Below are positions 12,325 to 24,200 of a stretch of 64,000 bases of DNA, one piece after another. The stretch comes from Zizania palustris (lineage: Eukaryota > Streptophyta > Magnoliopsida > Poales > Poaceae). The stretch is taken from assembly GCA_019279435.1 (NCBI GenBank), contig JAAALK010000082.1:79332989-79396988 (forward strand), given 5' to 3'. The notes under the pieces are model-generated. The model had not been told where the DNA came from, ran no database searches, and was given only the letters and a program-made list of their open reading frames with translations. The translations under genes were made by a program, and so were the position numbers. The first letter of the stretch is position 1, and every line of letters starts with the position of its first letter.

Positions 12325-13224
12325 GGGGGAGCTGATTTTGATTGTCTTGCATATGCTCATTATGTGTGAAATTGCATTTACATATTTTGCACTTATATGC
12401 CTGATTTTAATTCATGAAATCATGTCAGCTCAGCTCTATTTAATATGTCTGAAACATTATGTGCATGATTTTTATTTCCAAAATCAAATCATGCTCACTC
12501 TTAATCTTGAATCTAGCATGTTTAGGTAGGACTGCTTTAGCTATCTTTTACCTGCTTGATAGCAAGACTCCTTTTCTCTGGATGCTAAACATTGCAACTT
12601 GAAAAATTGTTCTACTTACTCATGGATATTCCTCAAGTGCTAAACAAATTGTTCACTTAATTAAAATCCAAAACTCCATGATTTGCATGCTACAAGTGAA
12701 AAGATCCAGGTGAGTTTGTTTGTCGCACTACTCTATTCTAGACTGCTTACCATTACACATTGGTCTGAACTGGGATACTGTAGTGTATGCCAAAATCACC
12801 GCCTTAAGCTTCTGATGGCTTTCATGCCTAGGCTTGGCTTGATTGGAAAGTATAAGGTAGACAAATAAATAACCCCTGGCATTATGAAAAGAACAACACA
12901 TTCATTGATCATCAAGTTTGCTTTCAATGCTCAACTTGAACTGCATCTTTTAAATGCTCCATGATGCTTGCATTGCCAAAGGGGGAGAAATTTTTGATTT
13001 CTCTACAGCAAGGGGGTAAAATAACTCAAGGGAAGTTTTATCTTCCAAAGGGAAAGATTTGCCGAAGGGGCTTTTACTATTTTGAAAAGAGGGAGGAAAA
13101 TTCTTTTGTCAAGTGACATGGTTTGGCTCGTTTCTGAGTTTTATGGTCACTTGTGCGCTGAATTTTTTTTTCAAATTTTCTTGAACTTGAATTTGGTTGT
13201 CAATGCACTCATCAAGGGGGAGAT
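12325..13224 (+). other. 3' untranslated region and polypurine tracts of element A
   Basis: No coding region is visible. The final polypurine tract AAGGGGGAGAT abuts the 3' LTR (13214-13224). A second purine tract, CCAAAGGGGGAGAAA, lies near 12976-12990, with a weaker one, AAGGGGGTAAAAT, near 13010. The same arrangement occurs in elements B and C. Confidence 0.7.
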
Positions 13225-14856
13225 TGAGAAACCAAGGGTTGGTTTCAGAGTCTGTGATGAGTGATTGACAATTTTTATCCTCTGGTTCAAAGGGGTCCCT
13301 CCGAAGGGGTTCGAAGGTTGTTTCACCGAAGGGTTCGGTGGTTTTGGTTGCTGCAGCTGTTGCAGCGGAGTGTGCCTGTCGGAAGGGTCTGACAGTACCC
13401 AATGACTTGGTTGTACCGAAGGTTTCGGTATTTTGGGCGGTACAACGGAGTGTGTGCCGAAGGTTGCTTACCCGGAGAGGTCTCCGGGGTACTGGATACA
13501 CTTGTCTGTCTGTCTATTGTGCGCAGGTGACATTGGAGGCGACGGACGGTTCGGAGCAAGTGAACATGGGTCAAGCGGGAGGTTTGATGCCAGACGAGTG
13601 AGGAGCTCGGTCACGAAGGCTACGAAGGGGTCGAGGTCGGTCCTCAGGTCAAGGTGCGCCAGACGAAGGCAGAGAGTGCGGAGTGTGACTCCAGCTGAAG
13701 GTACCCCTAGACGAAGTCCTCGGACGTTAGGCACTTCGAAGGGTTCTCCGAATGGAGTGACTTCGGAGTATGGTGGACGAAGTCCTTAGCGATGAGGCAA
13801 GTCATTCGAAGTGTGCTCCGAAGAGAGGCACTCGAAGGTATGCCCGACGGAGGTCTCAGAAGTCGAGGTGCATCGAAGGCATGGTCCGGGTGAGGTTCGT
13901 CGAGGAGTGTGCTCGGGAGAGACACTGCGACGAAGGGCTCATGGAATGCTTCATGCGGAGGCTTTGGATGAAGGAGGGACTTCAAAGGGTAGTACTCTGA
14001 AGGTGGGGCTTCGGAGTGAGGCTGACTTGAGGTACTTTGGCCATGCATGGCTTCGGTACACGAACTGACGGAGTTCGAGCTAGGAGAAGCTGCGAAGCCG
14101 TGGTGGTCCACTCTGGAGGTGTTGGTGTGAAGGCCCAAGGGCTTTGATGGGTTCGGCTCAAAACCGTCTCTGTATCGAAGGCTGACTTCGGTGAAGCGAA
14201 GGCCGTCAAGCTCAAGGCTTCTCACCGTAGCTACCGCACCCCTCGCGTGCGAAGGGGGGCTTCAGAAGACTCCAAGACTGCAAAGGCTGACCATGTCTAC
14301 TTGTGAGAAGTGTGTGAGAAGTCTGTTTGTGTGAAGTGTGTGTTTTTAGTGTCTGTTCGCTCTGTGTAAACTGGAGGCAAGACCTCTCTGATTACTAGTG
14401 AAGCATTGTTCTTGACTTAACTCGAAGCCCGTTTTCTTCCCTTGTCGAAGTTCTCGGTGAAGTGTGTTCAGTGAGCGTTTAGACCTTAGAAGTACGAAGC
14501 CTAGCACCAGTTGCTATCGCTGAGTATTTGGTCGAAGTCCTCAGAGGGAAGTACGCTCTTGTGAAGGGTGAAGTGTGAAGCCTACTCGAAGGGGCACCCA
14601 GTGTGCGGAGCCTGCACTGACTTAGCAGAGTTGAGTTTTTGGTGTTGTGGGTGGAGCGAAGTCTTCTTGACTTCAAACTTTTGCTCCTGGCGAAGCCTGG
14701 TTTCGGAGCTATGAAATACCTCCGAACCAGAACTTCGAAGGGTGTGTTCGAAGCATGTTCCGCAGAAGACAAAATTAAAACAGAAGACTGTTTTTAGTCT
14801 GAAATTTTAAAAGCTCCCATTCACCCCCCCCTCTGGTCGCCGTTTTCGGTCCAACA
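13225..14856 (+). repeat. 3' LTR of element A (1632 bp, internal deletion)
   Basis: It aligns end to end with the 5' LTR except for about 393 missing bases. The alignment leaves the 5' LTR at about 5683 and resumes at about 6076; the junction here is near 14300. The lost piece contains the TATA box and presumptive transcription start. The LTR ends GGTCCAACA, followed by the TATTG duplication. Confidence 0.9.
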
Positions 14857-15807
14857 TATTGATGATATAATATTTGGTGGTTCATCTCATACACTTGTTG
14901 TTGAGTTTGCAGATTCGATGAGTAGAGAGTTTGACATGTCAATGATGGGCGAGCTGACCTTCTTCCTAGATTTGCAGATCAAACAAAGCAGACAAGGAAC
15001 TTTTGTCCATCAAGCAAAATACACGAGAGATTTGCTTAAACGATTTTATATGTCTGATGCTAAACCTCTTGCTACCCCAATGGGTACTTCTATTGCTCTT
15101 GATCCAGATGAAGACAGAGAAGAGGTGGACTAGAAGGAGTATCGCAGCATGATTGGCTCCCTCCTGTACTTGATGGCTACGAGGATGGACATACACTTTG
15201 CTATGTGTCTGTGTGCTCGTTTTCAGGCTTCTCCCAAGGCATCACATCGTCAAGCTGTCAAACGCATATTAAGGTACCTCAAGCATACTCTTGAATTCGG
15301 TATTTGGTATTCTACATCATCTTCATTATGCTTGAGAGGTTTTTTTGACGCTGACTTTGCTGGTTGCTGGATTGATCGTAAGAGTACATCTGGGATGTGT
15401 CATTTTTTGGATCTTCTCTTGTGTGTTGGTCTTCACGCAAACAGTCTAGCATTGCACAGTCTACAGCCGAGGCTGAATATGTAGCTGCCGCTAGCTGTTT
15501 TGCACAGATTTTGTGGATGGTTTCTACTTTGCGGGACTTTGGGTTGGAGTTTTCACGTGTTCCACTCTTTTGCGATAATACAAGTACAATCAGTTTAGCA
15601 AACAACCCAGTACAGCATTATAGGACCAAACACATTGATGTGCGTTATCACTTTTTGAGAGATCACAATGAAAAAGGCGATATTGAATTGCGTTTTGTCG
15701 ATACTCAAAACCAGCTTGCAGATATTTTCACCAAGACTCTCGATGCTTCTTGTTTTGCATTTTTGAGGGGAGAGCTTGGCGTTTGTCATCCTTATGCCAT
15801 CATGTGA
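14857..15807 (+). pseudogene. Copia pol of element B, part 2: RT C-terminal half and RNase H
   Basis: Reading resumes at IDDIIFGGSSHT, completing the RT active site interrupted by element A. It continues through GELTFFLDLQIKQ, KYTRDLL, the RNase H connection (GSLLYLMATRMDI) and RNase H (STAEAEYVAAASC, NNPVQHYRTKHIDVRYHFLRD), ending HPYAIM at 15807. A TAG at 15131-15133 and a frame change near 15400 break it. Element A separates this from its N-terminal half at 2747-4606. Confidence 0.87.
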
Positions 15808-16950
15808 GGGTGAGTTGTGTTCATATGCATATGCTTCTAAAATATGATTAATTTCTTTTACATGTACATGACTTACTTGTGCACTTTACGATATTGTCCT
15901 TCTTTCACTGTTTGATTGTGCTTAGAATGAACTTATCTATCTATATGTTTTGAGCATGGCTTTTCATTGTGAAAATTTGAAAATGGTCACTACCAAGTCT
16001 GGTTTCTAGCATGAATAGGCTAGGGTGCTTTAGCTATTCTTTTCTTACTTGATAGCTTTGTCCTTGTCACTTGGATGCTCATATGCAACTTGATCATGTT
16101 TGCTAAAAATGAAAAAAAATGCAAAATTGAAAAATGAAAAAAATGAAAATATTGAAAATGAATCAAAAGTGCTTAAGTGTTGATAAAATTGAAAAGATCC
16201 AGGTGGGTTTGCATAGTCGCACTACTTTGTTCTTGACTGCATTCCATTGCACTTTGGTTTGAACTAGGATATCGAGTGTATAACAAGATCAATGCCTTAA
16301 GCTTCTGATGGTTTATCCTAGGCTTGGCTTGATCGGTTAGCATAAGGTTGACATGCAAATAACCCTGGCATTAAAAAAATTGGAATAAAAAGATTACTTT
16401 TCTCGCATATCAAGTTTGTTGTAGCTCCTTGTAGTGGATGTACTTTTCGAGTTGGTTTGTGACTAGCTTTTGTACTTCTTACCTTGCCATGTCTAGTTCA
16501 CTAGTATGAGTAGTGATGCTTTTATTTGCTTAAACTTCAAACTGCTTGCTCATATGGATATTTAGATTATGGTCATTCAAAGCTTGCCATGTAGTTTAGT
16601 CAGGACAGATTATGAGTCACAAGGAGTACTTGTACTGTAATTGGACTTTCTCATACTTTCGAAGCATTGCATGGTCACTTTACTCTCTCGACTCATGGGC
16701 TATCTTGATGTCTGCATTGCCAAAGGGGGGGAGTGGTTGGAGGTTTTGGAGCTTTTTGAGGAATTGATGATCTGATCTTTTGAGCGATCTTTTGGAACTT
16801 TTGAGCTTTTGTGTGTTTCTTTATCATCTGGCAAGTGACATGTTTTCCCATTTTTGCTCTCTTTAGAGCTTTCATGGTCACTTGTGTGTTGAACTTCTCT
16901 TTTACTCTGTTTTGATCTTATGTTGTCAATGCACTCATCAAGGGGGAGAT
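15808..16950 (+). other. 3' untranslated region and polypurine tract of element B
   Basis: No coding region is seen. An A-rich low-complexity run (GAAAAA words) lies at about 16100-16165. A purine tract CCAAAGGGGGGGAG lies near 16720, and the LTR-proximal polypurine tract TCAAGGGGGAGAT ends at 16950. Confidence 0.7.
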
Positions 16951-19573
16951 TGAGGAACATAGTGAGGTGTGTTACTAATGTTCAATGGAATGATGAGTGA
17001 TTGACAGGCTGAGTTCATGAGTTGAGTTTGGATGTACTAGAGTTGGTGTGTGTGTCTGTGTTTGTCTCGTGTGTGCAGGCTGGAGTTACTCGTCAACTGT
17101 CGATGGCACAGGATCAGGGTTAGATGGGGAGTCTAATGCCAGATGGTCGAGGGTGTCAGTCGAAGTCAAGAGTGGACTCAGATGTACGCATGGAGGTCAA
17201 ACGAGACGTCGTCTTGGAGATTGATCGAGACGAAGCGTCGTTCGAGTCAACGAAAGGGAAGCCAGTGCAAGTGACAAGGCGGATCGAGGGATAGAGAGCG
17301 GGAGAGACTTGCTGGCGGTCGAGTTCGCGGACTGATGACGAGCGTCGACGATCGGGACAGGCTTTGTCGGTTTTCACTAAAAAACGTCGAAACTTTAAAC
17401 ATTTTTACTATTTCAATAAAATAGTGTAAAAGTTTTAGTTTAAATTTTTATTGTCTTAGTGTGTACTTTTTAGTGTATTTTTGGAATGTATATATTCTGA
17501 AAATATACTAAAGAGGGGTCATTTGTAATTTTTTTCTAGAGTAAAATAGGGTATTTTCAGTTTTTATTTTCAGAATTATACATTGAGTCTTCCTAGGGGC
17601 TAAATGCAAATGAGGCCTTCTAGAAACTTTGGGGCAGGTGAGATAAATATCTCCCTGGCCTGGCCGAACAAACTAGACATCAAATCCAAATTTTCTTCAG
17701 TTTTTTCCTCAGCAATTTGGTTGAAACACCAGAGAGTTCTTCCTGCGATGAGACATGATCGTGAACAACGCTATTCAAGTTTGTGTCGTTTTTGCTACAA
17801 GCGTGCCGACAAACATGTTCATCATCAAGCGATTATAAATTTCAGCATCTGATTGAGTAAGTTACTCATCATTTTCTATGCGAAATCTTGTTAATCAGGA
17901 CTGATTTCTTGTGTGGTTTCAACTGGTGTTCATCCATATCTGTTGATTAATTCTGTTTCTTGAATCGGTTCAGATTTGGGTGTAGTTTCAGTTCTTCTTG
18001 ATGTCAATTTTTGTTCACTACTGAATATGTCTCTATGTGCTCAAGTTTACTCCATACTGATGTGATTGAATGAATATGTGTGGATGACATTTAATCATAT
18101 GTGGCTTATAGAATGTTGAATTGAAATTACTTCAAGTGTTTAGATAAAATTTATTTGGATCAATCTGGTCATCCTGTTTCAGATTTTTTTAGTAGCTTCT
18201 TCTCTGTTCTGACCTTATCAGAGTTTTGGTTGGATGAATCAAGTTGAATTGAGTGTTCATGTTATGTCATATGTTCTGTAAATCTGATTGATAGAGCCAC
18301 ATAAGTTGTTTGAATTGAAGTGGTTTTCTGAATTGCTTTAGTTTTAGGTTTTACTTTAGTTTCTGATTTCAAGCAAATCCTATTTTCATCTACTACTTCC
18401 TGATCTTACAAAGGTTTACAAAGTAGAATATGATTTGAATGAACTGATGTATCTGTAAAGAGATGATTCAGAGATTTAAACTTGTCTTTGGTAATACTTG
18501 TTGTGAATCAACTCATTGCAATATTCAGAATTAGAACAAAACATTCAGTACTGATTTAAACTTTTGACATGTACTTCAATTTAATTTTCTGGTTGGTCAT
18601 GAGATTGATGTATTTTTTGTGTGAATGCAGTTTTGGATTAAAATATCCTGTCTAGATACTGATTTACATATTGGTACAGTTTTGAAGAAGGCTATGATTG
18701 CTATAATGCGCTGAAGTTGAAAATGTTGAAATGTCACTTAGTTCTTGATGGTGAACTGTAGTTACTGCTTTATTCTAATTTGGTTCAGAATTGTGTCATT
18801 TGTGGAGAGAGCATTTTTGGTCAGAATTCAGATTATCCTCAAAACTGAAACTACTTCATTGCTGTTTGCTCTAAATTCAGTCATCTCAGCTTTGTCAAAA
18901 CTGCTCCAGTGTTTTTAGTTTACTGTTTTCAGCAGAGATTTCCTCATTGATCTGCTTTGTGTTAGTTGTAGTGATATTTCATCTATTTTGTTCAGCATCT
19001 CAAGTCCTTTTGCCTGAGTTATATTTCCTGAATAGTGTATTTTCAGTTATAAACTGTTTTGTTTTGGCTGTCGTCGGTTCAGCAATAGTATTGCCAAAGG
19101 GAGTAAGATTCAAGAATTTTGCATTTGCTGTTCAGTACTGTGTCTTGACAGAATCTAGTTTTCTTATCAAGTGCTGAATATGTATGTGCTGAACTGAGAT
19201 GAATCTGAAGTTGAAACTTGCAAGTTGAATCAAAAATTAACAAATGTACGTTGTTGAAGCTCTTTACTATTCATCGCACGAAAAAAATTCAGAAGTGAAT
19301 GAATCTCATTTGTGCTTGAATTGAAACAATCTGAGTTACTTTTTAAACTTAAATTTGTTCTCTAGAGTGAGTGTTTTGATAGTTGTTCAAGAATCTTGAA
19401 TCAAAGCTGATTTGTGATTTTCCATCTTGAGGAGCTCAATTTTTGTATTGATTGGTTTGAAACTTAAATTTGAGTTCTTAGAGGTGCATTGGGTGATTTG
19501 ATTAGGCCATCACTTCAAAAGAAAGTGTCGAGGCGCCTATTCACCCCCCTCTAGTCGCCATTCCGATCTCATA
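16951..19573 (+). repeat. 3' LTR of element B (about 2.6 kb)
   Basis: It begins TGAGGAACATAG after a polypurine tract and ends CCATTCCGATCTCATA. The ending parallels the reverse complement of solo LTR D (CCATTCTGATCCCACA). Shared blocks, such as the AAGGGAAGCCAGTGCAAGTGAC region near 17260, show B and D belong to one LTR family. The terminal CATA instead of CACA fits a C-to-T change. The middle is AT-rich and non-coding. Confidence 0.8.
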
Positions 19574-19707
19574 GTTTCCTATTAGGAGGTCTGGGTAGAC
19601 CTTCAGATGAGAACCGTACTCTTGCTTCTCTTCAGAGGCATGGCCTCGGAGAGTTCAATGGTAGAGACGCTAGTTTTAGTACTAGGATCCCCACGGATGG
19701 CGCTAAC
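19574..19707 (-). mobile_element. Fragment of Tat-type gypsy element G: leader next to its 5' LTR
   Basis: This short piece lies inside element G, cut off on the left by B. It ends GGATCCCCACGGATGGCGC next to the LTR at 19708, paralleling the primer binding site of element E (TCCCCACGGACGGCGCCA at 31403-31420), with two substitutions. No gag frame remains. Confidence 0.65.
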
Positions 19708-20264
19708 TGTTGGCGCAAAAGATTACGCTAATAGGTTCAAATAGCCTCGAAGGGCTAGCTAAAAAGATGGATTCATTGCGGACTGAGTCAGGCCTCCGAA
19801 TAGGATAATATCCTTAGCTTAGTTCGAAGTGTGTTTTATTCCATGTTTTCTTGTCCTTATTACAGTAAAGGGGATGTGTATTTCTATACTAAGATGCAAT
19901 AAGAAAATACTATTCTAACCTCTAGTTACAACCGTCAATGTGGATTCTATTCACAAGGCTTCGTAGGGGCAGAATAGTAAAGACGTGTGTGAACACATTT
20001 GTAAAGCATATGTCTTGTCTCAGTTTACGGCGCCCCTATGTAGCGGAGCCTCTATGAGGGCCACGAGGTAGTCAGGGCCATTGTATCCCTCGGAGGCTTC
20101 GAACCCTTCCTTCGATAACTACCGGAGCTCGCGTCATGGTACTTCTAAGCCTCCCCTCCGAAGGACTTTAAAGTTGACAAAGGGCTTCAAACCTCATGAC
20201 TCCGAAATGACCTCCGGAGTCGTTTGCCTAATCTGTACTACTGACGGGATTATTTTACCCAACA
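19708..20264 (-). repeat. 5' LTR of Tat-type gypsy element G (557 bp)
   Basis: It starts TGTTGGCGCAAAAGATTACG and ends TTACCCAACA. Element E's LTR starts TGTTGGCGTAAAAGATTACG, so the two are related but clearly different in the middle. The primer-binding side is on the left, so G reads on the minus strand. It lies in the gag start of copia element F; the right flank (20265 onward, ACGCC) resumes F coding sequence. Confidence 0.75.
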
Positions 20265-20293
20265 ACGCCCATCGAATAAATGAATTTTGCTAT

Positions 20294-20788
20294 TGTTGGC
20301 GTAAAAGATTACGCTAACAGGTTTCTGTAGAAAAGAAACTAACAAACGAAGTGTTTGCGAAGCAAACTGTTCTAAGCCTCCGAAAGGATAATAACATAGA
20401 ATAGTTCGAAAGTGTGTATTGATTCACTTGTAATCGGTCCTCATTACAGGGTGAAATGGGGGGTATTTATAGGCCTAAACATTAAGGAAAAGACCTATTT
20501 ACCCCTCTATTACAACCGACATTAAGGAAACTATTTGGTTTCCTTAATAGGGCTAAAATGGTAAAAGACTAATCTAATAGGATAGAAGATAAGTCTTTCA
20601 TCTTAGCTGGCAGAAAAGATCCTGAAGAGCTTTGGTTCGAAGACATACTTCGAACCAATGCCAGTCTTCAGACTTCGAACGAGGTTCTGGGCATCTTCGA
20701 AGATGGTCTTCGGACAATCTTCGAATTGGTTGGCTGTCTTTATGCTGCTTCGGCAATAACCCCGAAGATGAGATATTTTCCCCCAACA
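20294..20788 (-). repeat. 3' LTR of element E (495 bp)
   Basis: Same length as the 5' LTR, with one visible difference (AACATAGAA here, AACTTAGAA there). TATA box on the minus strand at 20464-20472. Internal sequence on its right, read on the minus strand, is CGAGGGGCTAC, a short purine-rich stretch that may be the polypurine tract. Confidence 0.93.
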
Positions 20789-21117
20789 GTAGCCCCTCGA
20801 ATACGCTTCTCCATTCGACCTGTAACGTTAGGAGAGCAGTATACGGAAAGAAAAGATAACCAATCATAGGGGTTATTGATTTTCGTTTTATCTCCAAAAT
20901 GCATGGAAATAAGAACTTCGAATCAGTCATAAGGTAATTACCTTTCGAACTATCTTAGAACTGACTCAGGAAGTTCGAAAGTCTTTTCAGACTTAGAAGA
21001 AATAGCCGTTAGTTCCTGTTCCTAACGGCAGCTATAGGAGGCGTTATTTTCGGAGGAAAATAACAGGCGGGAATGCGAAAGGGCAGAGCCCAAACGGTAA
21101 CAAACGGAAAGATTAGG

Positions 21118-21126
21118 CTATAAATA
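21118..21126 (+). promoter_or_regulatory. TATA box for the antisense gene of element E
   Basis: CTATAAATA on the plus strand is 141 bp upstream of the ATG at 21267, a normal plant spacing with a short 5' leader. It lies outside the LTR, so it suggests an internal promoter of the antisense gene's own. Confidence 0.55.
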
Positions 21127-21266
21127 AAGAGCCTCAAAACTTACCCGATTACCTTTTCACTGCTTCTTCTCAGTCAAAAGCTTTTTAGCCCTTTGAGTTC
21201 TTGAACCCTAGCTTTCAAGTTCTTGAGCCCTAGTCTCCACTCTCTCAGATCGATCCAGCAATTGCG

Positions 21267-24200
21267 ATGGCGAAGACCAAAGGCTCTGCACCTCCTTCGA
21301 CCTTGGCTCGTCAACAAGCGGCTGCGGCGGCGGCAGCGGCAACAATGGCGGCGACGCCTCCGATGCAGGCGACAACTTTCATGGCGGCAAAGGGAAAAAA
21401 TCCCCAAATCCCCGATGTCCAAGGTCTGTGCCCACCCTCAACCAAGTACTTGGATCAATCCTTTGAGTTGGGGCCGTCTACCTGCAAGAAAGAGTCTTTG
21501 GCAATCACAGCGGGGGGAAATATTAGTAATGGGGTTATGATTCGGAAGCCGGGCAAAGAATCAATTCCATCACCGAGACCCGGAGAAGTTGTAGTGTTCG
21601 AAGCTTTTTTCGAAGCGGGCTTGGGCCTCCCAGCTGTGGATTTTTTAGCCGAAGTACTTGACTTGTTTCACGTAACCCTCCCCCAGTTGTCTCCGAATGC
21701 TGTAGCTAGACTGGCTATCTTCGAATGGGCACTAAGAGCCGAAGGTTGTGAGGGGAGGGCTGAAATCTTCGCTGCGCTGCATAGAGCGACTTGTCAACCA
21801 AAGACCTTCGTAGGCTCCGGAGGTGAGAAGGTGGTAGTTTCCTTCGGAAGCATCAATTTTAGGCTTCGTGATGAATATGCCCTGCAATTCCCTGCTAAGG
21901 CCATCAATGCCAGATGGTACACCGATTGGGTTCTGAGGTGGTTTTATGCTGAAGTTGGAGTGAATAGCCCTCTGGCCGGTCCCCTCAAGGAAATTCAGTT
22001 TCGGAAAGAAGCCTTAGTGCAACCCGACGAAGGCCAACTCGAAGCTCGCCTCAACTTGCTTCAGAAAATCAGCCGAAGGTTGAGCATGCGGGACTTAGCC
22101 GAAGAGTTCCTCGGACTTCAAATTCCTCCGCTGATGGCCAACTGGCCTATTTCCTTCGAGGATGACTCAGAAGGCGGTCTTCGCAAGATAAGCTATACTT
22201 CGAGCCCTGCAGGTAACTTCGAAACCAATACGCATAGTACATATTTACTTCGAAGAAAGATTAACTTGAATTATTTTTTAGCTTCTTCAGCCCCTATTAC
22301 TTCAGAGCAAATTGTAAGGGCTTCGGAGAAGATTTTGGGTGCTCCAACTCCGTCAGAAAAAGAATGGCGAATCAAATTAGTCGGAAGTTGGGAGCGTTTT
22401 AACAGAGTATGGGGAATGCTGGAGTTGACTCCACCCCCTCTGACGGACTGGGTGCCTCAGGAGAAAGGCCCCAAGAAAAGAGTAGCTGAAGCCGGAGCTT
22501 CAGGCTCAGCAAAGACTCCTGTGAAGAAGGTGGCTCGAAAACCTAAGAATCTCGCACCTTTGGATCCTGCTCCTTCAAGCTCAAGAACCTCACTTTCTGG
22601 TTCTAAAGAGGACGAAGGTATTTTATTAGTAAAATTAATTGATGAAGATGCAACTCAACGAAGTATTCACATTGAAGATATTGCAGGTATTCCGGAGCCG
22701 CAAGCCAACATCGAAGAAGTAAGAGCTCCGGATACCCAGGGAGAACAATTCGGAGCCCCTATGGGTGTAGATGAGGCCGAAGTGCCTGCGAACATACCGG
22801 AGTCTGGAGATAATGCTGATCAACCAATGACTTCGGTAGTTCAGGAAGATACTACTCAGGCTGGAGTTCCTGTGGATGAAAGTGGAGTCGAAGTCACTAT
22901 GGCTTCGATTCTCGAAGAAGTAACAAGGACTCTTCAGGACGATGCTCCTGCAGTCCAAGATTTAACGGCTGATTCGGATGAGGACTATACTTTTGATCCT
23001 CCGATCAGTCCGGTGCTCGATATTCCAGAGAATATCGAAGGTAAATTTTGCTTAATTCTTTATCAATTTTTGCAAAATCATACAATGTGTAATATTTTTG
23101 TTTTTTCAGAGCCTCCTGTTGTCGAAGTATCCCTCGAAGATACAATTCAAAGACCTTCGACAACTTCGGAGCCACAACCGGGGGTTACTTTACCGGAACC
23201 TGGAAGAGGAAAAAGACACATAGAGCCTCTCCCAGCTCAAGGATCGACTTCATCTGGGTCAACAGATGAAAGCGAATCAACTGAGGGGGGGCCATCTTCA
23301 GAAGTTCCAAGGACCTCGGAAGAACCCTCTGGACCCTCGCTAAGCAGAGCTGATCAGAAGGCTTTAGCACTGCTTCCTCTCATAACTCCATTCTTGGAGG
23401 AGAAAACCGGACTTGGGACTTTGGTTAAACCTTTGGGTGAAGCCAGTCGCAAAGTCGGGGAAACAGAGCTAGTAGCCCTTTTAAGCAGAGCAAAGGGTTC
23501 GGAGCTTAATGTTGCTGTGGAAAGAGCAGCTTATCAGGTATAAAGCATCTTTGAACCAAATAATGAATTATATATGAATAATTTCTTATTCTAGTTTTTC
23601 TTTTTTCTTAGCAAGCAGTCTTAGCCCGCGCCGCAGCTTTATCGAGCGAAAACGAAATTGCTCAACTTCGGGAAGAGAACGAGACTCTTCAAAGAAATTT
23701 TAACTTCTCCGAAGGTCGAGTAGCTCAGATGGACAATGTAATAATAGCAGAGCGGAGGGCTAGGCAAAGCTTGGAGGCTGCAAAGAAGGAGCTCGAAGCA
23801 GAAAGAATTGTGCTTCGAGCGGAGATTGAAAGACTGCGGACGGAGGATGCTGCGAAAGGCTCCGCACTTGTAAGGCTACAAGAAGAGGCTGGCCAACTCC
23901 GGACTCAGAAGAATGCTTTGACTACGGAGAATGCTAGAATCTCCGGAGTTTTAGCAGAAACGACTTCGGTCAAGGACGCACTTAATGCAGAAAAACTCAA
24001 GTCTGAGAAGGTGGCTTCGGAGGTCATCGAACAAATGTTAGGTGTTTTGGAGTACTTCGGTACTACTGGATCACTACCTTCGGATGACAATGTAACTCTG
24101 CTGCGCCGGCTAAAGAGGATCCAAGGAGCAGCGAAGCAAATGAAGACGGCAGGCATACGTTATGGAGAACTCTCCGGACAAGTGTCTGCCCTTGGAATAC

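Larger units (their letters stand above)
4607..14856 (+). mobile_element. Ty1/copia SIRE-type element A, complete but decayed
   Basis: Two LTRs starting TGAGAAACC and ending GGTCCAACA bound the element (4607-6631 and 13225-14856). They are flanked by a perfect 5-bp target duplication TATTG (4602-4606 and 14857-14861). A primer binding site follows the first LTR and a polypurine tract precedes the second. The internal region holds gag with two zinc knuckles and a copia-order pol (PR-IN-RT-RH). SIRE/Maximus assignment rests on the large gag, the long LTRs and pol similarity to that lineage. I see no envelope-like ORF between RNase H and the 3' LTR. The element is inserted in its relative B. Confidence 0.93.
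2746..19573 (+). mobile_element. Ty1/copia SIRE-type element B, interrupted and 5'-truncated by window
   Basis: Pol begins at 2747 within the GAG-pre-integrase region and continues through integrase and RT to 4606. It resumes at 14857 after element A and ends with RNase H at 15807. A 3' untranslated region, a polypurine tract and a 3' LTR (16951-19573) follow. The left break is the gypsy LTR H, so gag and the 5' LTR lie outside the window. Stops and at least one frameshift show it is dead. Right of 19573 lies gypsy sequence (G), so B inserted into G. The right-hand target bases would be GTTTC (19574-19578); the left copy is not visible. Confidence 0.85.

Noticed and set aside
12325..13224. 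Envelope-like gene between RNase H and 3' LTR of a SIRE-type element
   Set aside because: SIRE relatives sometimes carry one. No ORF with signal or membrane features is present here in A or B.
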